The notes beneath the pieces were generated by a model. The model saw only the letters and a program-made list of their open reading frames with translations, made no database searches and was not told the origin of the DNA. Shown here one piece after another: positions 1-10,743 of a DNA stretch of 64,000 nt (positions are counted from its first letter, which is position 1; the number at the start of each line of letters is the position of its first letter). Origin of the DNA: Scleroderma bovista (Eukaryota > Basidiomycota > Agaricomycetes > Boletales > Sclerodermataceae); NCBI GenBank assembly GCA_037178675.1, contig JAYMGJ010000312.1, forward strand, positions 1 through 64,000, in the 5' to 3' direction. The position numbers were made by a program, and so were the translations under genes.

Positions 1-58
1 CTACAGTCCCGGAGTTGCAAGAGAACAGTACGAGAGAACGGAAAAGTCGTCTTCCCGG

Positions 59-333
59 TGTAGAGACAGTCCTGTCTCTAGGTGTAGAATTGGTAGTACT
101 GATACTGGACTCTTACCTTAGCTATGTAGGCTTGTACTTAGCTTACTAAGGAGAAGATCCTTTTCTTCAGTGTATATCTTTGAGCTCAGTCTTGGAGTGA
201 CTGAACCACCCTTCCACTCTCTAGTTTCTTAGTCTCCTTAGTCCTTGGGAGCCTTGCCAGACCTCCAGAAGTCCCTGGGTCAAATGCACCTCATCTGAGG
301 GAGCAGCCACCCAAACACATTGTTATCTTTTCA
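59..333 (+). mobile_element. Solo LTR, copy 1 (about 275 bp, TG...CA)
   Basis: The segment begins TGTAGAGACAG and ends TTATCTTTTCA. The reverse complement of 29432-29708 is nearly the same sequence, so this is a dispersed repeat with defined ends. TG...CA termini and a 4-bp flanking match (CCGG at 55-58 and 334-337) fit a solo LTR left by recombination. The first 23 bases contain a 9-bp inverted repeat (TAGAGACAG / CTGTCTCTA). No internal domain or coding sequence accompanies it. The parent element is unknown, and a small MITE-like element is the alternative. Confidence 0.7.
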
Positions 334-1618
334 CCGGCTCTATCCCGTTCACAACTGCTGAGATTACCAGTGCATTGCCCAGCGACGACCAGGTTGTGGT
401 GAAAGGACCCAGTCATTGAGCTATTTATTCCTTACTATAACGGTGAGTTCTGGAATCTCTAATGAAAAAATGTGCATATAGATCCAATGATGGTATTCTG
501 GTGTCATATCCTCCAGTCAATGCGCTTGTGATCAGCATGATTACTGGAGGATAACCGGATATGGTTTTGGATGGCTTTGGGGTTCAGAGAAGCCCTGGTG
601 TTTTCGGTGAACGAACTGAATCATTGACATTTGATGCATTCACTCTCCTAGGCACACCCACTGCATGTACATATTCATTGCGAGGATCCAAATACTCACT
701 AGTAGTGAGACTGGAAGATAGTCATTCCTTTCAACGTCTAGGACAGTACAGGTGACTTCTCGCTTCCCGCATCAATTGCTAACAGGAAATCAACTTAGAC
801 AATTGTGTATGGAGTAATAACTGTAGATGCACCGTGTGTGGACCTTCTCAACTGCTGCACACGCTGCCTTGCAAATGCCTTTCTGGATCATCAAGAACGA
901 TGCACGTGTCCAACATGTATGAACACTAGGTGTCTGCAAGACTGAGGGAAGAATGGTGTGTCCGTGAATGATGTCTACTGTTGTCCGCGCACATGCCTAC
1001 TGATATAGCCTATCTGCAGAAGCAACGAGAGAGAATGGCTGTCCAACAGGCTTTTGTACTTGGCGTCTACAGCATGTCCTTCCAAACGGAGAGTGGAACG
1101 GACTGCTCATTTCCTCGGGTAGTTTCACAGATATTACCGACCGGGTATTAAGGCTACCGAGGACCGAATCTGTGTGTACATTCACTTTTGTTCTTGATGC
1201 GCATTACTAACAGTAGCACGATGGGTCCCATGACAAAAAAGGCGATTGCCCCAAATAGCGTCAGGGATTTGTTAGGTTAACAATATATGATGCACTGCAA
1301 CAGCTGAGCCAAATTTTTGTGACAATAGTGTATCATATGCATGTAGGGTAAGTAGATGTGCACAATAAAACCTTTTCCAACTGGCGTTGTGTACCGCCCA
1401 TACTGATGTATAACATTGTAGCATTGTTGGTGATATGTTGCCTCATAGTACAAGTTATCATATTATTGATATATATTCAGGGCACCTCACATCTGCACTT
1501 ACGATCCGTAAGTCCATGATCCCTTGCATATCTATGTTAACCTGAAATGCACCTATAAACCACTAGTAAAGGGTCAAACTGTTTTCGATGTCCTACATCT
1601 AATTGCTCGCGCCAGCCA
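334..1618. other. Intergenic, no gene recognised
   Basis: Only short open frames (up to about 64 codons) without recognisable motifs occur here. I see no tRNA, LTR or tandem array. It lies between the solo LTR and TIR element A. Confidence 0.6.
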
Positions 1619-1929
1619 CATCAGCAAAACCTGACTTCGCTTAACCTAACTTGACAGTGACTTAATCGTTACTTAAGGCTACTTAACCGACCCGACGGAT
1701 AAGCAGCATGACACTTGGATAAGTAGATCTCTACAATTAACATCTGCTTAATCTGTGCTTGTACACTTATATTCTGCTTATGACTCACTTAGTCCCTACT
1801 TATTTCACACTTGGATCATAGGTCATTTGCTTGCTCATTTCATCATTCGAGTAAGCACACAGTAAGTAGTATTAAAGTAGCAGACGAGAACATGACAAGG
1901 AGTACAACTAGACGAATAGAATGCAATTG

Positions 1930-2900
1930 GGTTGTTAGCATTGGCGTTGGCATTGTCATTGTTGACATTGGTGGCAGTGTGGTCGCTGGCGGTGTCACTG
2001 CCAGTCACCAGCATTGGCTAGTCATTGTGGGGTGGTTGTCACCGTCGCCATCACTGTTGGTGGTGATGGGGTCATTGTCGTTGTTGCTGTCATTGTCGCC
2101 AGCAGCGGTGGGGTCTGGTCGTTAGCATTGTCATTGTCAAAATTGGTGGTGGTGGGGTCGTCAGCATTGTTGCTGAGGTTGCTATTGTCAGTGTCAGCTG
2201 GTCATTGTGGGGACATTGGTTGTTGTCGCCGTCGATGTTGTCAGTGGTGGTGGGGTCTCGTCATCACTGTCGCTATTGTCACTGCCATTGTCGTCAGTAG
2301 TGGTGGGATCTTGTAGTCACTGTTGTCGTCAATGGAATTGGTAGTGGCGGGGTCGTTGTCATTGCTGCTGTTGTCGTTGTCACCCCCGCTGCCGTCGTTG
2401 TCATCACCATTTGCTGGTTGTTGTGGGGTCGTTGTCGGATTAGCATTGTCATTGTCATTGGCACTGGTAGTCGTAGGTCATAGGTCGTTGTCATCGCCGT
2501 GGCCCATCATCATGTTTTTTTCAGCGTTGGTGAGGTCATTGTTGTCGCCATCAGCGGTTGTGGTAGTCGTCATCATCGCCATGGCCCGTCATCTTTTTTT
2601 TTTCAGCATTGATGGTGGTGGGGTCATTCCCGTCATCATCAGCAGTGGTGGTAGTCGTCATCGTTGCTGTGGCCCGTCATCTTTTTTTTTTCAGTGTTGG
2701 TGGCGCCAGTGGGGTCATTGCCGTCGCCATCAGCGGTGGTGGTAGTCGTCGTCATCGCCATGGCCCATCATTAGCGGTCATTGCTGTCGTCGGCACTGGT
2801 GGAGTGAGGTCGTCATCATCGTCACGCTTGTGGTAGAGACGGAGATGGTCGACGTTGGTGGTCATGTTTACGGTCGGCACTGATGGGGGTGGTGATTGCC
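1930..2900. repeat. Degenerate GTN-triplet low-complexity tract
   Basis: Almost 1 kb of the plus strand is made of GTC, GTT, GTG and CATTGTC words with few interruptions. Long open frames on both strands here are a by-product of the triplet periodicity and are not called genes. Similar tracts occur inside element B at about 29330-30002 and 38094-38430. Confidence 0.8.
2486..2770. repeat. Minisatellite, about 88-bp unit, about 3 copies
   Basis: A unit containing CATCGCCATGGCCC, a run of 6-9 T and TCAGCGTTGGTG, then CATCAGCGGTGGTGGTAGTC, repeats about three times with substitutions. It sits inside the triplet-rich interior of element A. Confidence 0.75.
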
Positions 2901-3322
2901 GTTGTGAATACCTACAGGAGTCGGATAGTGTCAGAACAGTAAAACAAGAATTTAAATACATGAAAAGTACCTGAGCATGCCGGAGGTGTGTGTGAGGGTG
3001 GTCGTTGTTGTTGCGGCTGACATTAGAGGTGGTGGTGATCAACGTTGCTGTCAGGCTCGGGTGGGAAGCGGTGAGGACAAAGTTCAACATGCTGATATAA
3101 TCAGACACTCCACACAAATTTTGCCAAGTTCTCATCGACCTCAGCTTGTACAATTGTATTAGTTACTTATCCTACTTAATCTACTTAACAGTTACTTTGC
3201 GTGCTTGGAGTGCTTTGCATGCTTAGCAATTTGTCTGCTTAACGTACTTAAGTTACTTACGTGCTTGACAGGTGCCGCCAAGTAGCTCAAGCGCTGTCAA
3301 GCAAACTCAGGATTTGCTGATG

Positions 3323-5568
3323 CAGGTTGAGAAAGCTTTGGAGTGGAGTCTACGCAGACACCTCAGGTCCATCTGTCGTCACAGGTATCTAGATCATGCC
3401 ATCTCCTGGAAAGTCTGTCCTCCGAATCCTCACACTCTAAAATTCAGGAGCTTATTGCCACCTGGTATGAGCAGTTCTCAGCTTATCAACCAACACAGGA
3501 TCCAGGGAGTTGCACTTATTTCAGGTGAGTCAGCATGATGATATGGGATTTGGTAAGTAGATTGGGCAGTTCTGGGGAGCTCCTGGTAATCAAGAGGTCC
3601 ATATTCGTGTACTAGTCTTCTCCATTCTAACTTGCATAGCTAACTATCATAAAGAAACTGCGGCTATATTTTTAGATAGTGCAGCTGTTTCCACGTTTCA
3701 AATTCACACATCTTATGCCGTTGCTTTGTGGCAGTTGCACTGTGGAGCTGTTCGATTGACTCCTGATATGTAACTAAGATCTAAGAGGTCACCTTCTGAG
3801 ACATCCAGCTTAGCTATATTTTCCAACATTGCGTAGGACACATCATTACCAATATAGTGGTGTTCCTGTGACTCATAGTACCTTGCTGTAGTAGTGATGC
3901 TCATCCAATGCCTTACTATCACCACTCTATCATGTAAGTTGTTACAGCTAGATGTCCATGCACTGCTTTAACTGGCAGCTGGTGGCAAACCCAACTCGGA
4001 CTGAGTCATATAACTACTATGAGTGGAAGTCTCACCATGGAGCTTTTTTCTTGAATCACTGACCATTGTTCCTTCTCCCTCCCACTGGGATATTTGATAT
4101 GTTGATACAAGATACCTGGACCAGTATTTCCATGATGTTTTGCTGGTGTAAAGGTAGTACAGAGCTATCTTTGCATTGTATTGAACTTTGAGATGTATCA
4201 CAGCATCATCAGCTGTACTGATGGTGTATGACCACTGTATGTGTCGCAGACTTGCAATCAACCATTGGAGGACCTGATGATCAGTATGGCCCCCAGTGCT
4301 TACTTTGGATGACAAGGTACTACTCCTCTTTTGGTGACCATTTACTGTGTTCTGCTAATCGCCAAGGGCTCGTTCATTAGATGGAATATATTTGGGTATT
4401 TGTATTCTTCCTTGCGACTGGAATGATCATTGGCCCTTACTACCAAACTTAACAGAAAAGGCCTTTATCGGGGGTCACAATAATATTTACCATGGTAGTG
4501 TTGCATCGATTTTGGCAGTTACCACAAAGTCCTTATTTAGGTCCTCCCTGGCATAACATCTAGCTGTGATACTGTGCCACTCTATTCATGATGTACGTCG
4601 CTCAATAATGTCCCACTGGATTTCTAAAGTGTTCAAATGCATGTTAGCACTGATGCAGTTGGTGAGCCACTGGCTCAGTGTTTATTCCAAAGACCTTATT
4701 CTTCTGCAGCACCCTTGCAGGCGCATACAATGGAGTGAGTATCTTGACATCTTATTCCATCGTTTTAACTGGCTACTTAGGTATATAAGTATGTGACACT
4801 TCACACATTTCTTGATGCAGCTCATATATGGACCTGTTCACCATGGATATGACCAATAGTGGTATGCAATGCCAAACAGTACAAACCTGCACCAGCCTTA
4901 ACAATAATACAGATATTAAGACATGCACCATACTTCATGTCTGGTTAGCATGTGTTGTATTCTGGACCGTACAAGGTAAGCTCCCTCTTTGATTGCTCGA
5001 GAAACAATGTCAACTCTTCCTACTAGTGATACTTCAACTAAGGGTTTATGCACTATATCATAGCTCGAAAAGGATTTTAGTGGCCATGGTTGTCAGTTTT
5101 GTTACTGAGGTCGTCTATATGCTCTTTGCATTGATAAAACTGACTATTATTTATGGTATGTAATCACCCATCATGATTTCTGGATAATATTAATAGCCAA
5201 TGATGCAGTTCATGATGCATCACCTCCTTCCAAAGTCTTTTCCATCCCTGGTGTATCTACTATTATTTACCTTAGCTGTGGCGTGCTTGCAGGCTATGAG
5301 TGTCTTCTATTTTTTCTTGCCATCCGGCAAGCTGGTATTCAACACTCAAAAGGGAAACCTGTAGTTCAATGTTGGACTGGGAGACATCTCGCAGACATTA
5401 TCATCAAGGGAAATGTGATGTATTTCTTTATGTGGGTGTTCGTTTACCATTACACTCCCCATCCATTTATGGACTCTTGCAGAAATACACTCTCTGTATT
5501 TGTTTACCTATTGGCTTTAAAGTCCACACTTCTTCATGAAAGTTCTGTCTAACACTGTCTGGTCTTTA
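3323..5568. other. AT-rich interval, no gene recognised
   Basis: Short frames only; none shows a known domain, convincing splice chain or homology to the other elements in the window. It may contain old transposon debris, but nothing can be named. Its right end is the target site of Gypsy-1 (CATGT at 5569-5573). Confidence 0.55.
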
Positions 5569-5573
5569 CATGT

Positions 5574-5944
5574 TGAGACGACCCTAGGCAAAGAACACCA
5601 AGGACCCTAACATGCGAGACTCTGAGGAGGAATAGGATGTGAGTATCTAGAGCAAAGACCCAAGATGAGCTCAAATGGGGAGCCTCTGGGTGCTGGATTG
5701 CACTGTATATATACTACTATACACGAGGGCTACGCGAGGCTATCCATGAGGCTACGTGCAGGTAGAAGGCTATGTAATGACATCACTGTGGAGCTAAGGT
5801 TATGCGTAATGATGTCAAGGGTGGCAGCATGTACAGCACGAGGTACAGGTCTAGACTAGGTAGATAAGATAGAGGCTGTACACTAAGATAAGATAAACAC
5901 TATCTAATCATAGATTAGATAAGATAAAAAGTTGGTCCGTAACA
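5574..5944 (-). repeat. Gypsy-1 3' LTR (371 bp)
   Basis: On the minus strand it starts TGTTACGGACC and ends GTCTCA. It differs from the 5' LTR at five bases, all CpG-type transitions. The polypurine tract abuts it at 5945. Confidence 0.93.
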
Positions 5945-5960
5945 CTACTCCCCCCTCAGG
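5945..5960 (-). other. Gypsy-1 polypurine tract
   Basis: On the minus strand CCTGAGGGGGGAGTAG ends immediately before the 3' LTR, the expected place for plus-strand DNA priming. Confidence 0.8.
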
Positions 5961-7257
5961 TGCAGGATTCCAGACTGCAGAACTGAGTGTCACAAACCGT
6001 GAGGTTTTCAGGGATACAACTAAATAACGAGTCAAAGTCTGCTTGGGCCATATGAAGCTTCCGAGGAGCAGAGGGATTCTCGCAGTAAAAGCGCTCAACT
6101 ACCAGAGGAGAATTCTTTAAATTCGACAAAGGTTCGCATGTTCTCTTGTGTTCTTTGTATCCTTTCCAGTGTACCAGATACTGGAGTTGCCTTTTATAAA
6201 TACGAGAAGCTACAATATAGTCCACTTCGTATTCTTCATCGTGTTCTTCAGAAACATGTACCAGACCAGGCCGAGACACAGGCTGTCCGGGAAGAGGACC
6301 TAAATAAGGCTTTACTCGTGAAACATTCACAACTGGGTGAATCTGAAGAGTTTTTGGGAGCTTAAGCTCAACCGCATTCGGGGTTACACAAGTGACCTCA
6401 TAGGGGCCAATCCACTTCTCTGTAAGCTTCTTCGAAGTGCAATTCAGCATACGAAGGTTGTCTGTGGAAAGCCAAACTTGCTGGCCTATAACATAGTCCG
6501 GGGCAGGATTTCTATGCTTATCCGCCTGAAGCTTCATATTATGCTTTGCCTTCTCAGAAGACTCAACAACTTTATTAAATATAGTGGCAAAGTCCTTAGC
6601 CGCTGGGGCTACTGTGTCTACTGGTTCAACACCCATGCGAGGGGAATAACTCCGGGTAATTCTGAATGGAGAATCAGTAGTTACTTCTGAGACCGTGTTG
6701 TTCCAAACGAATTGGGCAATCTTGATCCATTTGGCCCATTCATTCTGACGATCGTTTACGTAGGTTCGGAGATACTGATTAATTTTGCGGTTCAACCGCT
6801 CTGTTTGACCATCGGTTTGAGGGTGAAATGCCATAGACATTTTCCTTTTTACACCTAAGAGTCTATACAACTCCCCCAGGAAGTTGCTTGCAAAGACCGA
6901 TCCACGGTCAGACACCACGGAAGACGGGAGTCCATGCTGACACCAGACATGGTCTCTAAATAACTCAGCAGTTGATAGGGCGGTTTCCTCCTTTGTACAA
7001 GGCACAAACACGACCTCCTTGAAGAACCGATCAACCACAACTAATACATAATTGTAACCAAGGGATTCCGGCATCTTGGTAAAGTCCATTGTGACATCAA
7101 GCCATGGGCCACTAGGGGTAGGGAGAGGAATGAGACTTCCAGAAGTCTTTTGATTCAACACCTTGGACTGCTGGCACTTTTGACAGTGCTTTACATAGGT
7201 CTGAATCTGTTCCTTCATCCCTTTCCAAGAATAATGCTTCCGGAGCACGTTATACAT
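5956..7257 (-). pseudogene. Gypsy-1 integrase with C-terminal chromodomain
   Basis: This 433-codon frame is the 3' part of a Gypsy-1 pol. It shows the end of the HHCC zinc finger (HCQKCQQSK near residue 30), the catalytic core with D in VTMDFT, D in SDRGS and E in QTERLN, a GPY-like region, and a chromodomain (DYIVASRIY...YLVHWKGY, about residues 350-400). The chromodomain places the element in the chromoviruses, which target heterochromatin by reading histone marks. The frame is separated from the upstream RNase H frame by stops between 7258 and 7317. This module alone still looks intact, but the polyprotein is broken. Confidence 0.9.
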
Positions 7258-7317
7258 AGCTTTTACTCCTTTATGCCCAGCAACAGGAGTGTCATGAAAG
7301 TTTGTAACGAGCGACTG

Positions 7318-7647
7318 TCACTCTTCGTAAGACTGATCAGTGACGTTGACCAGTTTAATAGATACCAGGTTCAACAGGACCTGGTCCTTGTTGTCTTCTG
7401 AACTAGATATGTAATGGTCTGATTGCCTGCTAAGCAGATCTGCAATGTGCATCTGAGTTCCCTTTTTATAAATTAACAAGTAGTTAAACTGCATCATCCA
7501 CATTTGCCAGTGCGCTTGGCGCTTAGACAGGTTCTGTGACTTGGTAAAGTACGTTAAATTATGGTGGTCCGTATATATCTCAAAAGCATAAGGAGTGGCT
7601 TCGAGATAATGGTGCCAGGCCTTAGTTGCTTTTATGATGGCCAGCAT
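7318..7647 (-). pseudogene. Gypsy-1 RNase H fragment
   Basis: The frame contains KATKAWHHYLE, the catalytic-Asp segment IYTDHHNL, then LSKRQAHW and IADLLSRQSD. This is the typical end of a gypsy RNase H and its tether toward integrase. It overlaps the end of the RT frame by 16 bp in another frame, so a frameshift separates them. Confidence 0.88.
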
Positions 7648-8414
7648 CTCTTTATCTTTCGTTCTGGAGGTGTCATGGAATGTGACATGTATGCGACGGG
7701 TCTGAATTCGCTGTCTTCACACTTCATGGATATCACTCCCCCGACGGCGAACTCAGACGCGTCTGTTTCCAGGTGGAATTTGTGGTCCTGGTCGGGGTAC
7801 TGAAGTACCGGAGCACGAGTAAAGGTGGCTTTCAAAGCCTCAAACGCAGCACGTTCATTCTCTCCAAAGTTAAATACTGTATCCTTACACGTAAGGTCTG
7901 TCATGGGTCTAGCCATGATTGCATAATCTTTAATGAACCGTCTATAGAAGTTGCTGAGACCTAAGAACACGCAAACCTGTTTTATGTTCGTTGGCTCAGG
8001 CCACTTCAAAATAGCATTAACTTTTTCAGGGTCCATTTTGATGCCCTCACGTGAAATGATCATACCGAGGAAGTCAACTTCAGTGACTCTGAAGCGACAC
8101 TTCTCAGGTTTAATGTAAAGATCATTATCATGTAAATGTTTCAAAACTTCTAGCACGATTCTGTCATGCTTTTCCTGATCATCCATATCCGTAAATATCA
8201 TAAGGACATCGATATACACCATGCAGACATGCGACATATCGTGGAATATCTCATTCATCATCTTCTGGAATGTCACGGGTGAATTGCAGAGACCAGAATA
8301 CGTAACTAATGGCTCGAAAGCCCCCTTGTGTGTTACAAACACAGCTTTCCACTCATCGCCTTCGCGAATCCTCACATTGTTGTAACCCCATCGAAGATCC
8401 ATCTTCATAAAGAG
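7632..8414 (-). pseudogene. Gypsy-1 reverse transcriptase, C-terminal part
   Basis: After the copia target site the frame resumes with KMDLRWGYNNVRI, then SGLCNSPVTFQ, the active-site region YIDVLMIFT, KCRFRVTEVDFLG and FLGLSNFYRRFI, and the start of RNase H (ETDASEFAVGG). The catalytic YxDD is YIDV here: the second aspartate codon has become valine, which should abolish polymerisation. A frameshift at about 7640 ends the frame. The open frame extends about 30 bases into the copia LTR, but those residues are not native. Confidence 0.9.
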
Positions 8415-8419
8415 TTTGC

Positions 8420-8877
8420 TGTAGCAACAAAACTGGGGCAACAGCAACGGGGTAGCGCAATTGTACCTTGATTAGCTAGTAGCTGGTTCTTGAAGTTGAG
8501 TTGTTTGTGAAGTAGCAAGTAATGAGAGAACAGTTGAACTGTATTGAACTAAAGAACTACAGGGAATCCTACAGAGTATATATATCTGTGGTACATGGTC
8601 TGTGCATAGATAAGTATTATTCTCGCCTATTTCACCATATTCCCATATGTAGTAGGTGCAGTTTCCATAAACGTAGTTATCTGGAAATGTGCCTGTAACG
8701 TGCATCAGCATGTGTTATACACGTGCCTTGCATGTGATAGTTCCGGCTATCTTGTGGAGCCGGTCATGTGATCTACCGGTAATCCGGTTGACACTACTCC
8801 GAATCACATGTAACTGTGATCTCTGGAATCTCCAAGATTAGATTAAGATAAGATATAATCATACTTTCTTGTCGACA
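8420..8877 (-). repeat. Copia 3' LTR (458 bp)
   Basis: On the plus strand it reads TGTAGCAACAAAACTGGG to TTCTTGTCGACA. It differs from the partner LTR at seven bases, six of them CpG-type transitions. On the minus strand the purine-rich AGTGAGGAGGAG (8878-8889) precedes it as polypurine tract. Confidence 0.93.
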
Positions 8878-8887
8878 CTCCTCCTCA

Positions 8888-10743
8888 CTAAGACTTGAAC
8901 TCTAGAAGGTTCAGTCGCGAGCGATTGTCTTGGAATTTCTGCCATGTCAGATTCTTCATCATCATATCAGCTTTCTGCTGATCAGTAGGAACATAGTCAA
9001 GCAGGAAAGTATTCTTCTCAACGCATTCGCGGAGGAAATAATACTTGATATCGATGTGTTTTGACCGTCCTTCCATTACTGGATTTTGCGCGATATGAAT
9101 TGTGCCCTTGTTATCTCCGAACATCATGAAGTGTTGGAGGGAGAGATGACACTCTTGGAAGAGAGATTTAATCCATAGAATCTGTTGTGCACAGTCGCAC
9201 ATTGACATGTATTCGGCTTCTGTTGATGACAGAGCCACAGTTGGTTGTCGGCGAGATCGCCAGCTAACCAAGTCATTGCCAAGAAAGATAGTATAACCGC
9301 TAGTTGAACATCTTGTTTCACTATCACCTGCCCAGTCAGAGTCAGAATAGCAATCCAGTGATGAAGCTCCTCCTGTAAAATGAAGTGCAAGATTTGGAGT
9401 TGAACCCAAATACTTCACTATGTGAAGTGCCTTCGAGAGGTGTTCTTCGGTAGGATTTGCCATGAATTGAGACATTTTGATTACGGCAAAGGCGATGTCC
9501 GGACGTGTGCCAAGCATGACAAATAGGAGTGATCCTATAATGGATTGATACCGCTGTCTTACTGTTGGGCTTGTGTTGTAGTCCTTTGGTGCTGTAGATG
9601 GTTGATACCCAGCAGGTAAAGGTGTGCGGACATGTTTGACGTTCTCCATTTGAAAGCGTTTGAGTACTTTCAATACGTAAGGGTGTTGGTGTAGGACCAT
9701 TGAGCATTTGACGCGATTACGAGTGATTTGGAATCCAAGGTATTCTTGTACTGGTCCCATGTCACGAGCTTCCCATACATTGAGGAATGCAGTTTTCTTC
9801 TTCTTGAGAAGTTTGGCAGAATTTGACATAAGAAGTCCATCATTGACGTAGACGATGAACAGCATGATGCCTGATTTATCTTGGTAGATGTACACTCCAG
9901 GATCTGCTTTGGAACATTTGAAGTTGAGCTTTAGGAGCGATTTGTGTAGCTCTTTGTTCCATGCTAGTGCGGCTTGCTTCAGGCCATAGAGAGCACGCAG
10001 TAGATGATAGACCTTGTTACTTGAACCTAGTACTTTGAAACCTTCGGGTTGCTCCATGTAGATTTCTTCATTGAGTCACCCATATAAGAAGGCAGTCTTG
10101 ACATCAAGACTTTCAATTTCCCAGTCATTTCGACACGCATAAGCCAAGAGCAGTCGTACTGTCTCAAAGCGTGTGACTGGTGAGAAGGTTTCATCATAGT
10201 CTTCACCATAGATTTGTGAAAAGCCTTTCGCAACCAAGCGGGCTTTAAATCTTCCATCTGATTTCTTTGCGAATACCCAGCGACATTTGACAGGTTTTCG
10301 ATCTGGCGGACAATCCACCAAAGTCCATACGTGTCTATCTTTGATAGACTTGATTTCTTCCTTGCATGCCTGTTCCCATTTCTTCTGTTCATCTAATGGA
10401 TAGTTGCGGATATCCTTGAAATGATAAGGGATACCCTTGAGCGGCTTTGCTGCCTGCTTCATGATGTAATTGAGAATATAGTGTTGACCTAGTTGAATCA
10501 TAGTGTCAACATCAGTGTTTGGAAAAATGATGTCTTCCATTTCATTCTCATCTTCATCCATTGATGGTAATGGAACAGCGATGGGGACCTCTTGAGGTTC
10601 TGCAGGTGCAGGAGGATTTGGTCTTGATTCGACCATGGGTTCTGTTTGAGGAATAGTAGGAACTCCTCTTCCTAAGACGGTTCTAGTCCATTCTCATTCT
10701 CTTGCAATTTCTCGTTCTATATCCACTGGGTGTCTCTGACCGT
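8888..10743 (-). pseudogene. Copia reverse transcriptase and RNase H
   Basis: The minus strand encodes the copia RT ([53 protein letters not shown]), then the active site and the RNase H segment (YSDSDWAGD, ALSSTEAEYMS, KHIDIKYYF). Two in-frame TGA codons interrupt it, at 10076-10078 and 10694-10696, each one C-to-T step from CGA. The active-site motif YVDD reads YVND: the codon at 9842-9844 is AAT. The frame originally ran on from integrase through the ACCGT target site at 10739-10743. Confidence 0.92.

Larger units (their letters stand above)
1619..3322. mobile_element. TIR element A, non-autonomous (1704 bp)
   Basis: The left end reads CATCAGCAAAACCTGACTT and the right end, read inward, CATCAGCAAATCCTGAGTT. 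This gives imperfect terminal inverted repeats of about 27 bp. The same ten terminal bases bound elements B and C. Subterminal zones at both ends (about 1640-1810 and 3160-3270) are crowded with ACTTA/CTTAA motifs. The interior is degenerate GTT/GTC/GTG triplet sequence plus an 88-bp minisatellite. A stretch near 3080-3135 resembles 41268-41325 of element C. No transposase frame is present, and no clear target duplication was found. Confidence 0.65.

Noticed and set aside
1811..2836. Several 60-140 codon frames on both strands
   Set aside because: They lie in GTN-triplet low-complexity sequence, where periodicity keeps frames open; the products are Ser/Val/Leu or Thr/Met repeats without domains.
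1619..3322. Helitron interpretation of the CATCAGCAAA elements
   Set aside because: Both ends are inverted copies and no CTRR end with hairpin or Rep/helicase frame is seen, so a TIR element fits better; assignment to a named superfamily is left open.
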